Shown here piece by piece: positions 42,588 through 51,333 of a stretch of DNA of 64,000 nt (the first letter of the stretch is position 1; each line of letters starts with the position of its first letter). The DNA is from Ereboglobus sp. PH5-10 (GTDB lineage Bacteria > Verrucomicrobiota > Verrucomicrobiia > Opitutales > Opitutaceae). Location of the stretch: positions 16,068 to 80,067 of the forward strand of contig NZ_JAQFIP010000013.1 of the NCBI RefSeq assembly GCF_029504735.1, written 5' to 3'. The translations under genes and the position numbers were made by a program. The notes under the pieces were generated by a model. It was not told the DNA's origin, searched no databases, and saw nothing but the letters and a program-made list of their open reading frames with translations.

Positions 42588-43189
42588 TTGAATTCGGCTC
42601 CCATTTTGGCCCTGAGGCTTTCGCGCGCGCGGGCGATGCGGCTTTTGACAGTGCCCACGGAAATGCCGAGGGCGGCGGCGATCTCCTCGTAGGACAGGTT
42701 TTTGATGTTTCGAAGTATTAGAATTTCGCGGTGTTTTTTGTTGAGCCGTTCCATCGCGGTAGCGATCTGCTCAACAAACTCCTGGTTGATTGTGACATTG
42801 TCGGGAGTGTCCATCTCGTCGGTCACAAACACATCGGCAAGCGGCGTTTCATTGTCATCACCGACAGGCTGGTCGAACGAGATGGTTTTGTCGCGCTTGC
42901 GGCGCCACCAATACCAATACCGATTGCGGGCGAGGTTGGTGGCAATTTGATAAAGCCATGTCGAGAAGGCGGACTCGCCGCGGAAGTTTTCGAGGCCGCG
43001 GTGGGCGCGGATGAAGGCGTCCTGCGTGACTTCCTCGGCATCCTGCTGATTGCGGAGGAGCTGGTGCACCATTGCGTAAATGCGGTCCCAGTAACGGGAC
43101 ACCATTTCATCAAAAGCGGAGTGATCGCCATTTTTAAAGCGGCTCACCAGCAATTGATCGAGGGCAACATCCTGGGCTTTCGTCGACAT
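42584..43189 (-). CDS. ECF RNA polymerase sigma factor
   Basis: 201 residues from MSTKAQDVALD; an upstream ATG at 43234 is possible. Region 2 has AFDEMVSRYWDRIYAMVHQLLRNQQDAEEVTQDAFIRA..FSTWLYQIATNLARNRY. Region 4 has LNKKHREILILRNIKNLSYEEIAAALGISVGTVKSRIARAR. Directs RNA polymerase to a stress regulon. Translationally coupled to the anti-sigma gene. Likely autoregulated; promoter not identified in the 255-bp gap before it. Confidence 0.9.
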   Translation of the reverse strand: MSTKAQDVALDQLLVSRFKNGDHSAFDEMVSRYWDRIYAMVHQLLRNQQDAEEVTQDAFIRAHRGLENFRGESAFSTWLYQIATNLARNRYWYWWRRKRDKTISFDQPVGDDNETPLADVFVTDEMDTPDNVTINQEFVEQIATAMERLNKKHREILILRNIKNLSYEEIAAALGISVGTVKSRIARARESLRAKMGAEFK

Positions 43190-43444
43190 ACGTTCAACGG
43201 AAGTTTGATGCGCGTATTTTTCGATTGTTCCCACTTTCTTCAGTTGAAATTGTGTTGGTGCGCGCGAGGGGCGCGTTTTTGCCGGACGGTTTTTGGGCGG
43301 ATGTATTTTTGCTTTTTACGTGGATAATCCAGTGTTTTTCGGGGCATGCCAGAAAAATGCCATCCGAGTATTTCATTTAGTGTGGAAAAAACTCTTGCAA
43401 AGGTGTCATGGGAAAACCTTATTCCATCCCCTTTCAACGCTTGG

Positions 43445-43519
43445 GGGTTGATAGCTCAACGGTAGAGCAGCGTCCTTTTAAGTCGTTGGTTCAGGGTTCG
43501 AATCCCTGTCAACCCACCA
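43445..43519 (+). tRNA. tRNA-Lys (anticodon UUU)
   Basis: Acceptor GGGTTGA pairs with TCAACCC, discriminator A, CCA encoded. Anticodon loop CTTTTAA gives UUU. D-arm TAGCTCAACGGTAGAGCA and T-loop GGTTCGAAT are canonical. It is followed directly by one arm of the ctgaag-type dispersed repeat (43535-43567). Confidence 0.95.
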
Positions 43520-43606
43520 GCGTGAAAATCAAAGGGCTGAAGGACTGGACGGCTGAAGGGCCGAAGGTTATGCGGCCAAAACTCTCGGAATCCAAAAAAA
43601 ACCAAC

Positions 43607-43852
43607 ATGGCTATCGATTTCGGCTGGTGGAAAAAAACACCGGAGGACGGCAAATTCCAAATCAACGTGAGCGTCCACGGCGGCAACATCGAGTGGACGC
43701 GCAAACAGGGACATTTCAAGCAATGGGAAAACTACGGGCCGCCCACTGACGAGGACTGGGATCGCCTGCTCTACGAAGCCGAAAAACGCGTGCCCCGCCG
43801 GCTGATTTCGCCAAAACAATTCGCCGCAATCAAGGCACTGCGTCCGCAGTGA
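43607..43852 (+). CDS. Small conserved-looking hypothetical protein
   Basis: 81 residues, no signal peptide or membrane segment. Sequence rich in Trp (WWKK, EWTRKQ, QWENYG, DWDRLL), ending FAAIKALRPQ. Lies between tRNA-Lys and tRNA-Thr. The composition and codon bias look like a real gene. Function unknown. Confidence 0.55.
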   Translation: MAIDFGWWKKTPEDGKFQINVSVHGGNIEWTRKQGHFKQWENYGPPTDEDWDRLLYEAEKRVPRRLISPKQFAAIKALRPQ

Positions 43853-43983
43853 GGTCGCAAAAGACGCAAAAACGATTGCCTCTCAACTGGATGTTTTTTG
43901 CGCAGCGTGTGACTTCCCGTGGCGATTGATTTTGGCTTGCGCTTGGCGGCACGGCGGGTTTCCTCCCTATTTCTCAATTTCAA

Positions 43984-44059
43984 GCCGAGCTAGCTCAGTT
44001 GGTAGAGCAATGCTTTCGTAAAGCATGGGTCGTCGGTTCAAGTCCGATGCTCGGCTCCA
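43984..44059 (+). tRNA. tRNA-Thr (anticodon CGU)
   Basis: Acceptor GCCGAGC pairs with GCTCGGC, discriminator T, CCA encoded. Anticodon arm ATGCT-TTCGTAA-AGCAT gives CGU. T-loop GGTTCAAGT. Confidence 0.95.
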
Positions 44060-44068
44060 TTCTAAAGG

Positions 44069-44099
44069 CCTCGCAATCCATAGGGTTGCGAGGTTTTTT
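44069..44099 (+). terminator. Terminator after tRNA-Thr
   Basis: An 11-bp stem with one G-T pair, CCTCGCAATCC and GGGTTGCGAGG, with a 3-base loop and six Ts. It ends the tRNA-Thr transcript. Confidence 0.88.
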
Positions 44100-44237
44100 G
44101 TTATTCATTTTCGCGCCAGTTTATGACGCCTAATGTCGCGAAATGTCATTTTTGGCTGACTTTCGATTCCGCCAACAATCAACCAAACTCCATCCTTTTC
44201 ACCGTTCACTCTTCACTCTTCACTCTTTTCCCTCACC

Positions 44238-45335
44238 GTGCCGCTCCCAACCGATCTCTTCGACTACCAACTTCCGCCGCGCCTCATCGCGCAAACGCCC
44301 GCCGAACGGCGGGACGCCTCGCGCCTTCTCGTCGTTGACCGTGCCGCGCGCGCGCTTACGCACGCCACATTCGCCGACCTGCCGTGTTTTCTTCGGCCAA
44401 CCGACACTCTCTTTCGCAACAACGCCGCGGTTCTGCCCGCCCGCCTGCGCGCGCAACGTCCGACCGGCGGGGCGGTCGAGTGTTTCCTGCTGCGCCCCGA
44501 ACCCGCGCGCGGCGAAAACACTTGGTGGTGCCTGCTGCGTCCCGGCAAGAAGCTTCCCGTCGGCGCCACATTTGCGCACGAAACCGAGTTCGCCGGGCAT
44601 GTCCTCGAAAAAAACTCCGAGGGCGGCGCGCTCATCCGGTTCGAAACCGCCGGCAACGAATCAATCATCGCCGTCGCCAACCGCCTCGGCGAAATTCCCC
44701 TGCCCCCCTACATCAATCGCGACGCCGCGCACAATTCGCCCGACACCCGCGCCGCCGATCGCGAGCGATACCAAACCGTTTACGCCGCGCGCGACCGTCA
44801 GGTCGCCGTCGCCGCGCCCACCGCCGGCCTGCACTTCACGCCCGAACTCCTCGAGCGCCTCGGCGCCGACGGCGTTGCCATGCGGAACATCACGCTCCAT
44901 GTCGGCCTTGGCACATTCAAACCCATAGAAACCGCGACCATCGAGGAACACCCGATCCACCGCGAACTCTACGAAATACCCGCCTCCACGCAAAGCGCCC
45001 TTCTCTCCCCTCGCGGCCGTCGCGTGGCGGTCGGCACAACAAGCGTCCGCACCATTGAGGATTTCTTCCGCAAACGCCCCACTGGAACAACCGCCACGAC
45101 GTCCACATTCGCCGACGAGGCCGCGCTCTACATTTATCCGCCATCGACCTTCGCCGGGGTGGACGCGCTCATCACCAACTTTCACCAACCCCGCTCCACG
45201 CTCCTGTGCCTCGTCGCCGCATTCCTCTCGCCCGGCACAAGCGACGGGATCGCATGGATTCGCGAAATTTACGCCGAGGCCATCGCCAAGGAATACCGTT
45301 TCTTCAGCTACGGCGACGCCATGTTGATTGTGTGA
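44238..45335 (+). CDS. queA: S-adenosylmethionine:tRNA ribosyltransferase-isomerase
   Basis: Penultimate step of queuosine synthesis: adds the ribosyl part of SAM to preQ1 in tRNA and rearranges it. 365 residues from a GTG. Typical start DLFDYQLPPRLIAQTPAERRDASRLLV, then RPTDTLFRNNAAVLPARL, YQTVYAARDRQVAVAAPTAGLHFT and NITLHVGLGTFKP. Full length. It stands alone; no other queuosine genes are near. Confidence 0.95.
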   Translation: MPLPTDLFDYQLPPRLIAQTPAERRDASRLLVVDRAARALTHATFADLPCFLRPTDTLFRNNAAVLPARLRAQRPTGGAVECFLLRPEPARGENTWWCLLRPGKKLPVGATFAHETEFAGHVLEKNSEGGALIRFETAGNESIIAVANRLGEIPLPPYINRDAAHNSPDTRAADRERYQTVYAARDRQVAVAAPTAGLHFTPELLERLGADGVAMRNITLHVGLGTFKPIETATIEEHPIHRELYEIPASTQSALLSPRGRRVAVGTTSVRTIEDFFRKRPTGTTATTSTFADEAALYIYPPSTFAGVDALITNFHQPRSTLLCLVAAFLSPGTSDGIAWIREIYAEAIAKEYRFFSYGDAMLIV

Positions 45336-45409
45336 GCATCCATCCTCCTGGCCGGATATTTTTTATGTCTTGGTAAACTTGGGTGGATTGTTTAAGCACA
45401 TCGCCCGTT

Positions 45410-47194
45410 ATGTCTCTCGATTTTGATCCATCCCAAGTGAAACTAGCCAGGTTCCGGCCCAAGATTCTGGACTGCCTGCGCGACTATTCGCGGGAGAAAT
45501 TCATCAAGGATTTGATGGCGGGGTTGACGGTCGGGGTGGTCGCGCTGTCGTTGTGCATCGGCCTCGGCGTGGCCTCGGGCGTGGAGCCGCAGGCCGGTTT
45601 GTATGCGGGCATAATCGGCGGTTTTCTGGTGTCGCTTTTAGGCGGGTCGAAAGTGCAGGTCGGCGGGCCGGCGGGGGCGTTTGTCGGACTTCTGGCAATC
45701 ATCGCGGCAAACTACGGTTTCGCAAACTTGCTGCTGTGCACAATGATGGCGGGAGTGATGCTGTTTGCGATGGGGTTGTTTCGCCTGGGGACATTGATCC
45801 GGTTTGTGCCCCAGCCGGTGATCGCGGGTTTTACCTGCGGCATTGCGATCACGATTTTGCTGACGCAGGTGAAGCCGTTTTTCGGACTGCAAATGGACAA
45901 GGAGCCGGGCGAATTTTTGCCGCGCATCGCGGCGTTGGTCCAGGCGGCGCCGTCGGTCAATTGGTTCACAACGGGGCTGGGCGTGCTATCATTACTGGTG
46001 TTGTTCCGGTGGCCGGCGCGCTGGGCGCGTTATGTGCCCGGCTCGATTGTCGTGGTGGTTGGCGGCACGCTGCTCGTCTGGCTGGCGCAGCTCGAATGGG
46101 TGCGGCAATTTTTCACATTCAAGGTGGCGACCATCGGCTCGGAGTTTGGAGGGATTCCGCGGGGACTGCCGAGTTTCGCGTGGCCTCGTTTTGACTGGCA
46201 GCAATTGGGAAACCTGGTGGTGCCGGCGGCGACGATTGCGATGCTGGGCGCCATCGAGTCGCTGATGTCAGCCGTGGTGGCGGACGGGTTGACGGACGAC
46301 CGGCATGATTCGAACCAGGAACTGATGGGACAGGGAGTGGCGAATTTTGTGACTCCGTTGTTTGGCGGAATCCCGGTAACGGGCGTGATTGCGCGCACGG
46401 CGACAAACATCCGCAGCGGCGCGCAAACGCCGGTCGCGGGGCTGGTGCACGCGGTGTTTTTGCTGGCGGTGTTGTTGATCGCCGCGCCGCTGGCGAAGCA
46501 CATCCCGCTGGTTACGTTCGCGGCGGTGCTGGCCGCGGTGGGATGGAAGATGGGCGAATGGGGAGAGTTCACCCGGCTGAAGAAACGGCTGCGCGGCGAC
46601 GCGGCGGTTTTTTTGGTCACGTTTTTCCTGACGGTGTGCGTCGATTTGACGGCGGCGGTCGGCTTCGGAATGCTTTTGGCGTGCGTCTTGTTTGTGAAGC
46701 GCGTGGCCGACACGGCGCAGGTGCAGTCGATGATGGGCAACGAGAGCGACGCGGGGCAGCCAGGGCACGAAAAGAACGAGGAACTGGCGGAAAAATTGCC
46801 GAACGGCGTGGTGATTTACCGCGTGTTTGGCGCGTTGCTTTTCGGCGCGGCGGACAAGCTCGACATGGTTTTGCGCCGTGGGATCGAGGACACGCAGGTC
46901 GTCATTTTCCACATGGCGGCGGTGACGGCGATGGATTCAACCGCGCTGGACCGGCTTGAAAATTTGCACGCCAAATTGCACAAGCGCAAAAAGCACATGA
47001 TTCTTTGCGGGCCGCACACGCAGGCCTATTTCATGATGGAGAAAGCGGGCTTTCTCGACGCCGTGGGCCACGATAATGTCGCAGCTGATTTGCCGTCGGC
47101 GGTCGAGCGAGCCAAGGCGCTGCTCGCCCGCGATGCGGTAGCTTCCGGAGGAAAGCCCAAACCGGGCGCCGCAAGCGACGCCCCTACTGAGTAA
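45410..47194 (+). CDS. SulP-family anion transporter
   Basis: 594 residues from MSLDFDPSQVK. The N-terminal membrane domain has about 12 helices, with the SulP signature region (FIKDLMAGLTVGVVALSLCIGLGVASGVEPQAGLYAGII). The C-terminal STAS domain (about 460-570) has VVIYRVFGALLFGAADKL and MAAVTAMDSTALDRLENL. Transports sulfate, bicarbonate or similar anions. The last 15 codons run into a GC-rich repeat-like sequence. The stop overlaps the converging hydrolase gene by 11 bp. Confidence 0.9.
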   Translation: MSLDFDPSQVKLARFRPKILDCLRDYSREKFIKDLMAGLTVGVVALSLCIGLGVASGVEPQAGLYAGIIGGFLVSLLGGSKVQVGGPAGAFVGLLAIIAANYGFANLLLCTMMAGVMLFAMGLFRLGTLIRFVPQPVIAGFTCGIAITILLTQVKPFFGLQMDKEPGEFLPRIAALVQAAPSVNWFTTGLGVLSLLVLFRWPARWARYVPGSIVVVVGGTLLVWLAQLEWVRQFFTFKVATIGSEFGGIPRGLPSFAWPRFDWQQLGNLVVPAATIAMLGAIESLMSAVVADGLTDDRHDSNQELMGQGVANFVTPLFGGIPVTGVIARTATNIRSGAQTPVAGLVHAVFLLAVLLIAAPLAKHIPLVTFAAVLAAVGWKMGEWGEFTRLKKRLRGDAAVFLVTFFLTVCVDLTAAVGFGMLLACVLFVKRVADTAQVQSMMGNESDAGQPGHEKNEELAEKLPNGVVIYRVFGALLFGAADKLDMVLRRGIEDTQVVIFHMAAVTAMDSTALDRLENLHAKLHKRKKHMILCGPHTQAYFMMEKAGFLDAVGHDNVAADLPSAVERAKALLARDAVASGGKPKPGAASDAPTE

Positions 47195-48134
47195 AGTCGA
47201 AGCGCGCGATGACGGGGCGGTGGTCGCTGGCGTCCCTCACGCCGGGACCGTCGTGGATTTGGGCGGCGTTGTCTTTCACAAATCGTTTCAACGACGGCGA
47301 AACGAGCATGTGGTCGATGCGCGAGTAGGAGTCCTGCCTTCCGTAGAAATGCGTCCAGACTTCGCCGCGCGAATCGGTTGCACGCAACAGGTGCATGATC
47401 TCTACGCGTTTTTCCCTGGTCAGGGTTCGGAGGGCGGGACTGGACCTGGAGTCGTTGAAATCGCCGAGAATCATAAAGAGGGCGCCGGGCGCGTCGGACT
47501 TTGGGAAAACGGAAAACACGCGGTCGCGCACGGCGCGCGCCTCCGCGGCGCGGCGTTGTGTCGATTCGGGATCATCCTTGCGGTCGGTGAGCCGGCTTTT
47601 CAGGTGCACAATGAAGAGCGCCAGTTCGCCGGCGGCGGTTTTCACGCGCACTTCGAGCAAGCCGCGTTTCACGGTTTCGGTGGTGTCGAAATACGCGAAT
47701 TCGAGATCGGTGTGCTTGCTCACGCGCGTGAACGGCTTGCGGGAAAGCACGGCCACGTGACGGGCTTCGTCGGCCGCGTCGAGCACGATCGCGTGGGGAT
47801 AGTCAACGCCCTCGGTTTTCAGGTCGCGCCGCAATTCCTCAAGGAAGGGCTGCGAGCCCATTTCCTGTAGCGCGACGATGTCGGCGTCGAGCGCCTTGAT
47901 GACCGCGCGCAGGGCCTGCTTTTCGTTTTCCGGCTTGGGGTAGCCGCGCGTGTAAACGCCATCAACAAACCGGCCCGCCAGCGTATAGTTGGCCGTGTTG
48001 TAGGTGGCCACGCTGAGAGTTTCCGCTGAAAGGCCGAAGGGCAGAATAACTGCTCCGAGCAGGGCAAGATGCCTGACAGGGCTGAGAGCGAGAAACAGGC
48101 CGGACAGCCGGCAACGGGAAAACGGGCGGCGCAT
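47184..48134 (-). CDS. Secreted endonuclease/exonuclease/phosphatase-family hydrolase
   Basis: 316 residues with an N-terminal signal peptide (cleavage near LSAETLS). EEP motifs: SVATYNTANY, metal-binding Glu in DIVALQEMGSQ, HLKSRLTDR, LGDFNDSRSSPAL, RIDHMLVSPSL and the final SDHRPVIARF with the catalytic His. Likely periplasmic or secreted phosphodiesterase; DNA, lipid or other substrate cannot be told. Same strand as the protease gene 11 bp upstream. Confidence 0.82.
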   Translation of the reverse strand: MRRPFSRCRLSGLFLALSPVRHLALLGAVILPFGLSAETLSVATYNTANYTLAGRFVDGVYTRGYPKPENEKQALRAVIKALDADIVALQEMGSQPFLEELRRDLKTEGVDYPHAIVLDAADEARHVAVLSRKPFTRVSKHTDLEFAYFDTTETVKRGLLEVRVKTAAGELALFIVHLKSRLTDRKDDPESTQRRAAEARAVRDRVFSVFPKSDAPGALFMILGDFNDSRSSPALRTLTREKRVEIMHLLRATDSRGEVWTHFYGRQDSYSRIDHMLVSPSLKRFVKDNAAQIHDGPGVRDASDHRPVIARFDFTQ

Positions 48135-48145
48135 GGGAGATTGTG

Positions 48146-49417
48146 TTATTTCTTTGTTGGAGTGTTCATTGCGGTTTCGCGTTCAACGATTGTCGGGTGC
48201 GAATAGTAAAAACGGCTGTAAAGCGGGTGCGGCGTGAGATTCGAGAGATTCTTTTGCGCAAGTTTTCGGAGCGCGCCGATGAGCGGCGAGGACCCGCCCA
48301 TGGCGTCGCGCGCGAAGGCGTCCGCCTCGTATTCGTGTTTGCGCGAAAAATAGTTTCCGACGGGCGTGATCCAGAAAAGCGCCAGTCCGCTCAACAACGA
48401 GAACAGCAGGAAGGCCGCCGCCAGGTCGCCCGTGGCAAAACCGAACGCCGGGTTGAACCACGCGCTGTTCGCCAGCCACGCGATGAGCGCGAAACCGCCG
48501 AGCATCATGAGCGAACTCGTGAGCAGCGTTTTCGGAATATGCCCGCGCTTGTAATGGCCGACCTCGTGGGCAAGCACGGCCTCGAGTTCCTCGGGCTCGA
48601 GTTGTTCGATGAGTGTGTCGAAAAGCACGATGCGGCGAAAACGTCCGAAGCCGGTGAAAAAGGCGTTGGAGTGACCGGAGCGCTTGCTGCCGTCCATGAC
48701 CTGAATCGTGGACGCCTTGAACCCGGTGCGATCGGAAAGCGCCATGAGCCGGTCGCGCAAGCCGCCTTCGGGCAGCGGAGTCAGTTTGTTGAAAAGCGGC
48801 AGGATGACCTTGGGATAGAGAACGAGCATCAGTATTTGAAAACTGAATACGAGCGCGAAGCCCCACACCCACCACCACGCGCCCATCCAGTGCACAAGCG
48901 AAAGCAACGCCCACAACAGCGGCGCGCCTATGATGAGCGCGATCGCAAGCCCCTTGATTTTGTCGCTCACCCAAAGGCCGGGCGTGCTTTTGTTGAAACC
49001 AAAACGCGCCTCGAGCCGGAATTGTCCCCACCAGTCGAACGGCAGCGAAATCACACTCAGCACAATGCCAACCCCGAGCAAATAAACAACCTGCGCCCAA
49101 GTGCCCGCGAGAAAAGTGCCCGCCAGCGCCGAGGTGACGCATCCGTGGGTCCAAGGCAGCACGCCGCTCGCAAACAACGCCACCAGCACAAGCGAATCCC
49201 ACACCCGCTCGATGCTGCCAAACCCGGCCTTGGCAAGCGTGTAGGCGGTCGATTTTTGATAGGTTTCCGCATCCATGATTGCGCTCGCCGCGGCGGGCGC
49301 GGCATTCATGTGCTTACGCACTTCCGCGCAATTCAGGCGGCTGAGCCAGGTTTCCGCGCCCAGCTTGAGCGCGACAAGGATGATAATGATTAGCAGGGCT
49401 GTTGTGCTGGTTATCAT
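48146..49417 (-). CDS. M48-family membrane zinc protease (Ste24-like)
   Basis: 423 residues. Several membrane helices. Zinc-binding HEVGHYKRGH near residue 280 and the third ligand in EYEADAFARDAMG, plus SGLALFWITPVGNYFSRKHEYEAD, match CAAX-protease-like M48 members. The N-terminal CAAX_prot region has WGQFRLEARFGFNKSTPG. The start at MITSTTALLII is preferred. Quality-control protease of the inner membrane. Confidence 0.88.
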   Translation of the reverse strand: MITSTTALLIIIILVALKLGAETWLSRLNCAEVRKHMNAAPAAASAIMDAETYQKSTAYTLAKAGFGSIERVWDSLVLVALFASGVLPWTHGCVTSALAGTFLAGTWAQVVYLLGVGIVLSVISLPFDWWGQFRLEARFGFNKSTPGLWVSDKIKGLAIALIIGAPLLWALLSLVHWMGAWWWVWGFALVFSFQILMLVLYPKVILPLFNKLTPLPEGGLRDRLMALSDRTGFKASTIQVMDGSKRSGHSNAFFTGFGRFRRIVLFDTLIEQLEPEELEAVLAHEVGHYKRGHIPKTLLTSSLMMLGGFALIAWLANSAWFNPAFGFATGDLAAAFLLFSLLSGLALFWITPVGNYFSRKHEYEADAFARDAMGGSSPLIGALRKLAQKNLSNLTPHPLYSRFYYSHPTIVERETAMNTPTKK

Positions 49418-49658
49418 GAAACGCGAGTGCAACGATTTTCGCCGTCAGTGCGAGGTGAAAGCTCAGCGAAACCGAAACCCGGTTTACAATACGCGGAAAA
49501 ACCGAGGACACTTGTCCAAAAGCATTGACGCCGCCCCGTTCACTCACGACGCTTCCGGCCTTTCCTCAACAAGAAATTCGCCCCGCCTCCATTTTTGCCG
49601 AGTTCCCGGATCCCCGTTTATTTCCACTCGCAAACGCAATAAAACACCCAAAAAACAT

Positions 49659-51107
49659 ATGAGCCAGCCCACCCAAACTGCGCAAAAGATGACAAATTAC
49701 CGATGGGCAATTTGCATCCTTTTGTTCTTCGCCACCACCATCAACTATCTCGACCGGCAAGTTCTTTCGCTGACTTGGGACGAATTCATCAAGCCCGAAT
49801 TTCACTGGAACGACGACCATTACGGCACAATCACGGCCGTGTTCTCGTTCGTATATGCCTTGGGCATGCTTTTTGCCGGTCGCTTCATCGACTGGATGGG
49901 CTCCAAAAAAGGCTTCTTGTGGGCGATCGGTGTCTGGTCGGTCGGCGCGTGCGTGCACGCCCTGTGCGGTGTCATCACGGAAAGCTATGCGGGCGTGGAA
50001 AATAAACTGGCGCTTGTCCAAGCCACCGGCGACACAGCCGTGGTCATAGCCACGGTCAGCATGTGGGCATTTATTGTTGCGCGGTGTATTTTGGCGCTCG
50101 GCGAGGCCGGCAACTTCCCCGCCGCAATCAAGGTGACAGCCGAATACTTTCCTAAAAAAGACCGTGCGTTTGCGACGTCCATTTTCAACGCGGGCGCTTC
50201 GGTCGGCGCGCTCTTCGCGCCATTGAGCATCCCGTTGCTCGCCAAGGCGTGGGGGTGGGAATTGGCCTTCATCATCATCGGCGTCCTCGGCTTCATCTGG
50301 ATGGGTTTCTGGGTGTTCATGTATGACGCCCCCGCAAGGAGCAAGCATGTGAACAAAGCGGAGCTCGAATACATCGAGCAGGACGGCCAGGATATCGTTC
50401 AGCCCAAGAAGAAGGGTTCGTTTTGGAAAGCCGTCGTTGCATTTCTGGGGCTTTTCAAATACCGGCAGACTTGGGCCTTCGCGGTCGGCAAATTCATGAC
50501 CGACGGCGTGTGGTGGTTCTTCCTGTTCTGGACGCCCTCGTATCTGAACGCGCAGTTCAACATCAAGATGTCCGAGGGCCTGGGCATCGCGCTTATCTTC
50601 ACACTCTACGCCATCACCACGGTCCTATCTATTTTCGGCGGAAAACTGCCGACGCTCATTATCAACAAAACAGGACAGGACCCATACTCCGCCCGCATGA
50701 AGGCGATGTTGATATTCGCGTTCTTCCCGCTGGTGGTGTTGTTTGCCCAACCGACTGGCACGATTTCCCCGTGGTTCCCGATTCTCCTGATCTCCATCGG
50801 CTGCTCGGCTCACCAATCCTGGTCGGCGAACATCTTCTCAACGGTGGGCGACATGTTCCCCAAGAAAGCAATCGCATCCATCACCGGCATCGGCGGCATG
50901 GCCGGTGGCATCGGCTCGATGCTCATGCAGAAAGGCGCCGGAAAAATGTTCGTGCACGCCGACGAGACGCAGATGGCGTTTCTCGGATTCGTGGGCAAGC
51001 CCGCCGGTTATTTTGTGATCTTCTGCATCTGCGCCGTGGCCTACTTGGTTGGCTGGTCGATCATGAAAACACTCGTTCCGAAATACTCCCCGATCACGGA
51101 TTTGTAA
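49659..51107 (+). CDS. MFS transporter, hexuronate/anion symporter type
   Basis: 482 residues from MSQPTQTAQKM. The ACS-family start (YRWAICILLFFATTINYLDRQVLSLTWDEF) is characteristic of ExuT/GudP-like carriers. Twelve helices; loop-2 signature AGRFIDWMGSKKGF; ALGEAGNFPAAIKVTAEYFPKKDRAFATSIFNAG. Uptake of hexuronates or related sugar acids is the likely role. The frame is open further upstream to 49275 but that part is not typical. A strong terminator follows. Confidence 0.88.
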   Translation: MSQPTQTAQKMTNYRWAICILLFFATTINYLDRQVLSLTWDEFIKPEFHWNDDHYGTITAVFSFVYALGMLFAGRFIDWMGSKKGFLWAIGVWSVGACVHALCGVITESYAGVENKLALVQATGDTAVVIATVSMWAFIVARCILALGEAGNFPAAIKVTAEYFPKKDRAFATSIFNAGASVGALFAPLSIPLLAKAWGWELAFIIIGVLGFIWMGFWVFMYDAPARSKHVNKAELEYIEQDGQDIVQPKKKGSFWKAVVAFLGLFKYRQTWAFAVGKFMTDGVWWFFLFWTPSYLNAQFNIKMSEGLGIALIFTLYAITTVLSIFGGKLPTLIINKTGQDPYSARMKAMLIFAFFPLVVLFAQPTGTISPWFPILLISIGCSAHQSWSANIFSTVGDMFPKKAIASITGIGGMAGGIGSMLMQKGAGKMFVHADETQMAFLGFVGKPAGYFVIFCICAVAYLVGWSIMKTLVPKYSPITDL

Positions 51108-51148
51108 TCCGCCGTATCAAAACCAAAAGAAAAGCACTCTTCCCTCTC

Positions 51149-51183
51149 CGAAGGCCGCGCACTCATGCGCGGCCTTCGTTTTT
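51149..51183 (+). terminator. Terminator after MFS gene
   Basis: Perfect 12-bp stem (CGAAGGCCGCGC and GCGCGGCCTTCG) around ACTCAT, followed by five Ts. Confidence 0.92.
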
Positions 51184-51333
51184 GACGCATAACGAAATCC
51201 TCATTCACCGAAAACAACCTGTCGCAACCTCGGACTGCGTTCTTCGGTGTAATTAGGAAATACTCAGCGCGCTTATCCAGCGTCAACACGCTCGACTGAA
51301 GTTTCTTTTAAATGGGCCAAGTGCCCATGCGAT

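Noticed and set aside
49275..49658. Long N-terminal extension of the MFS transporter
   Set aside because: It overlaps the divergent protease gene and lacks membrane segments; MSQPTQTAQKM at 49659 gives the normal family start.
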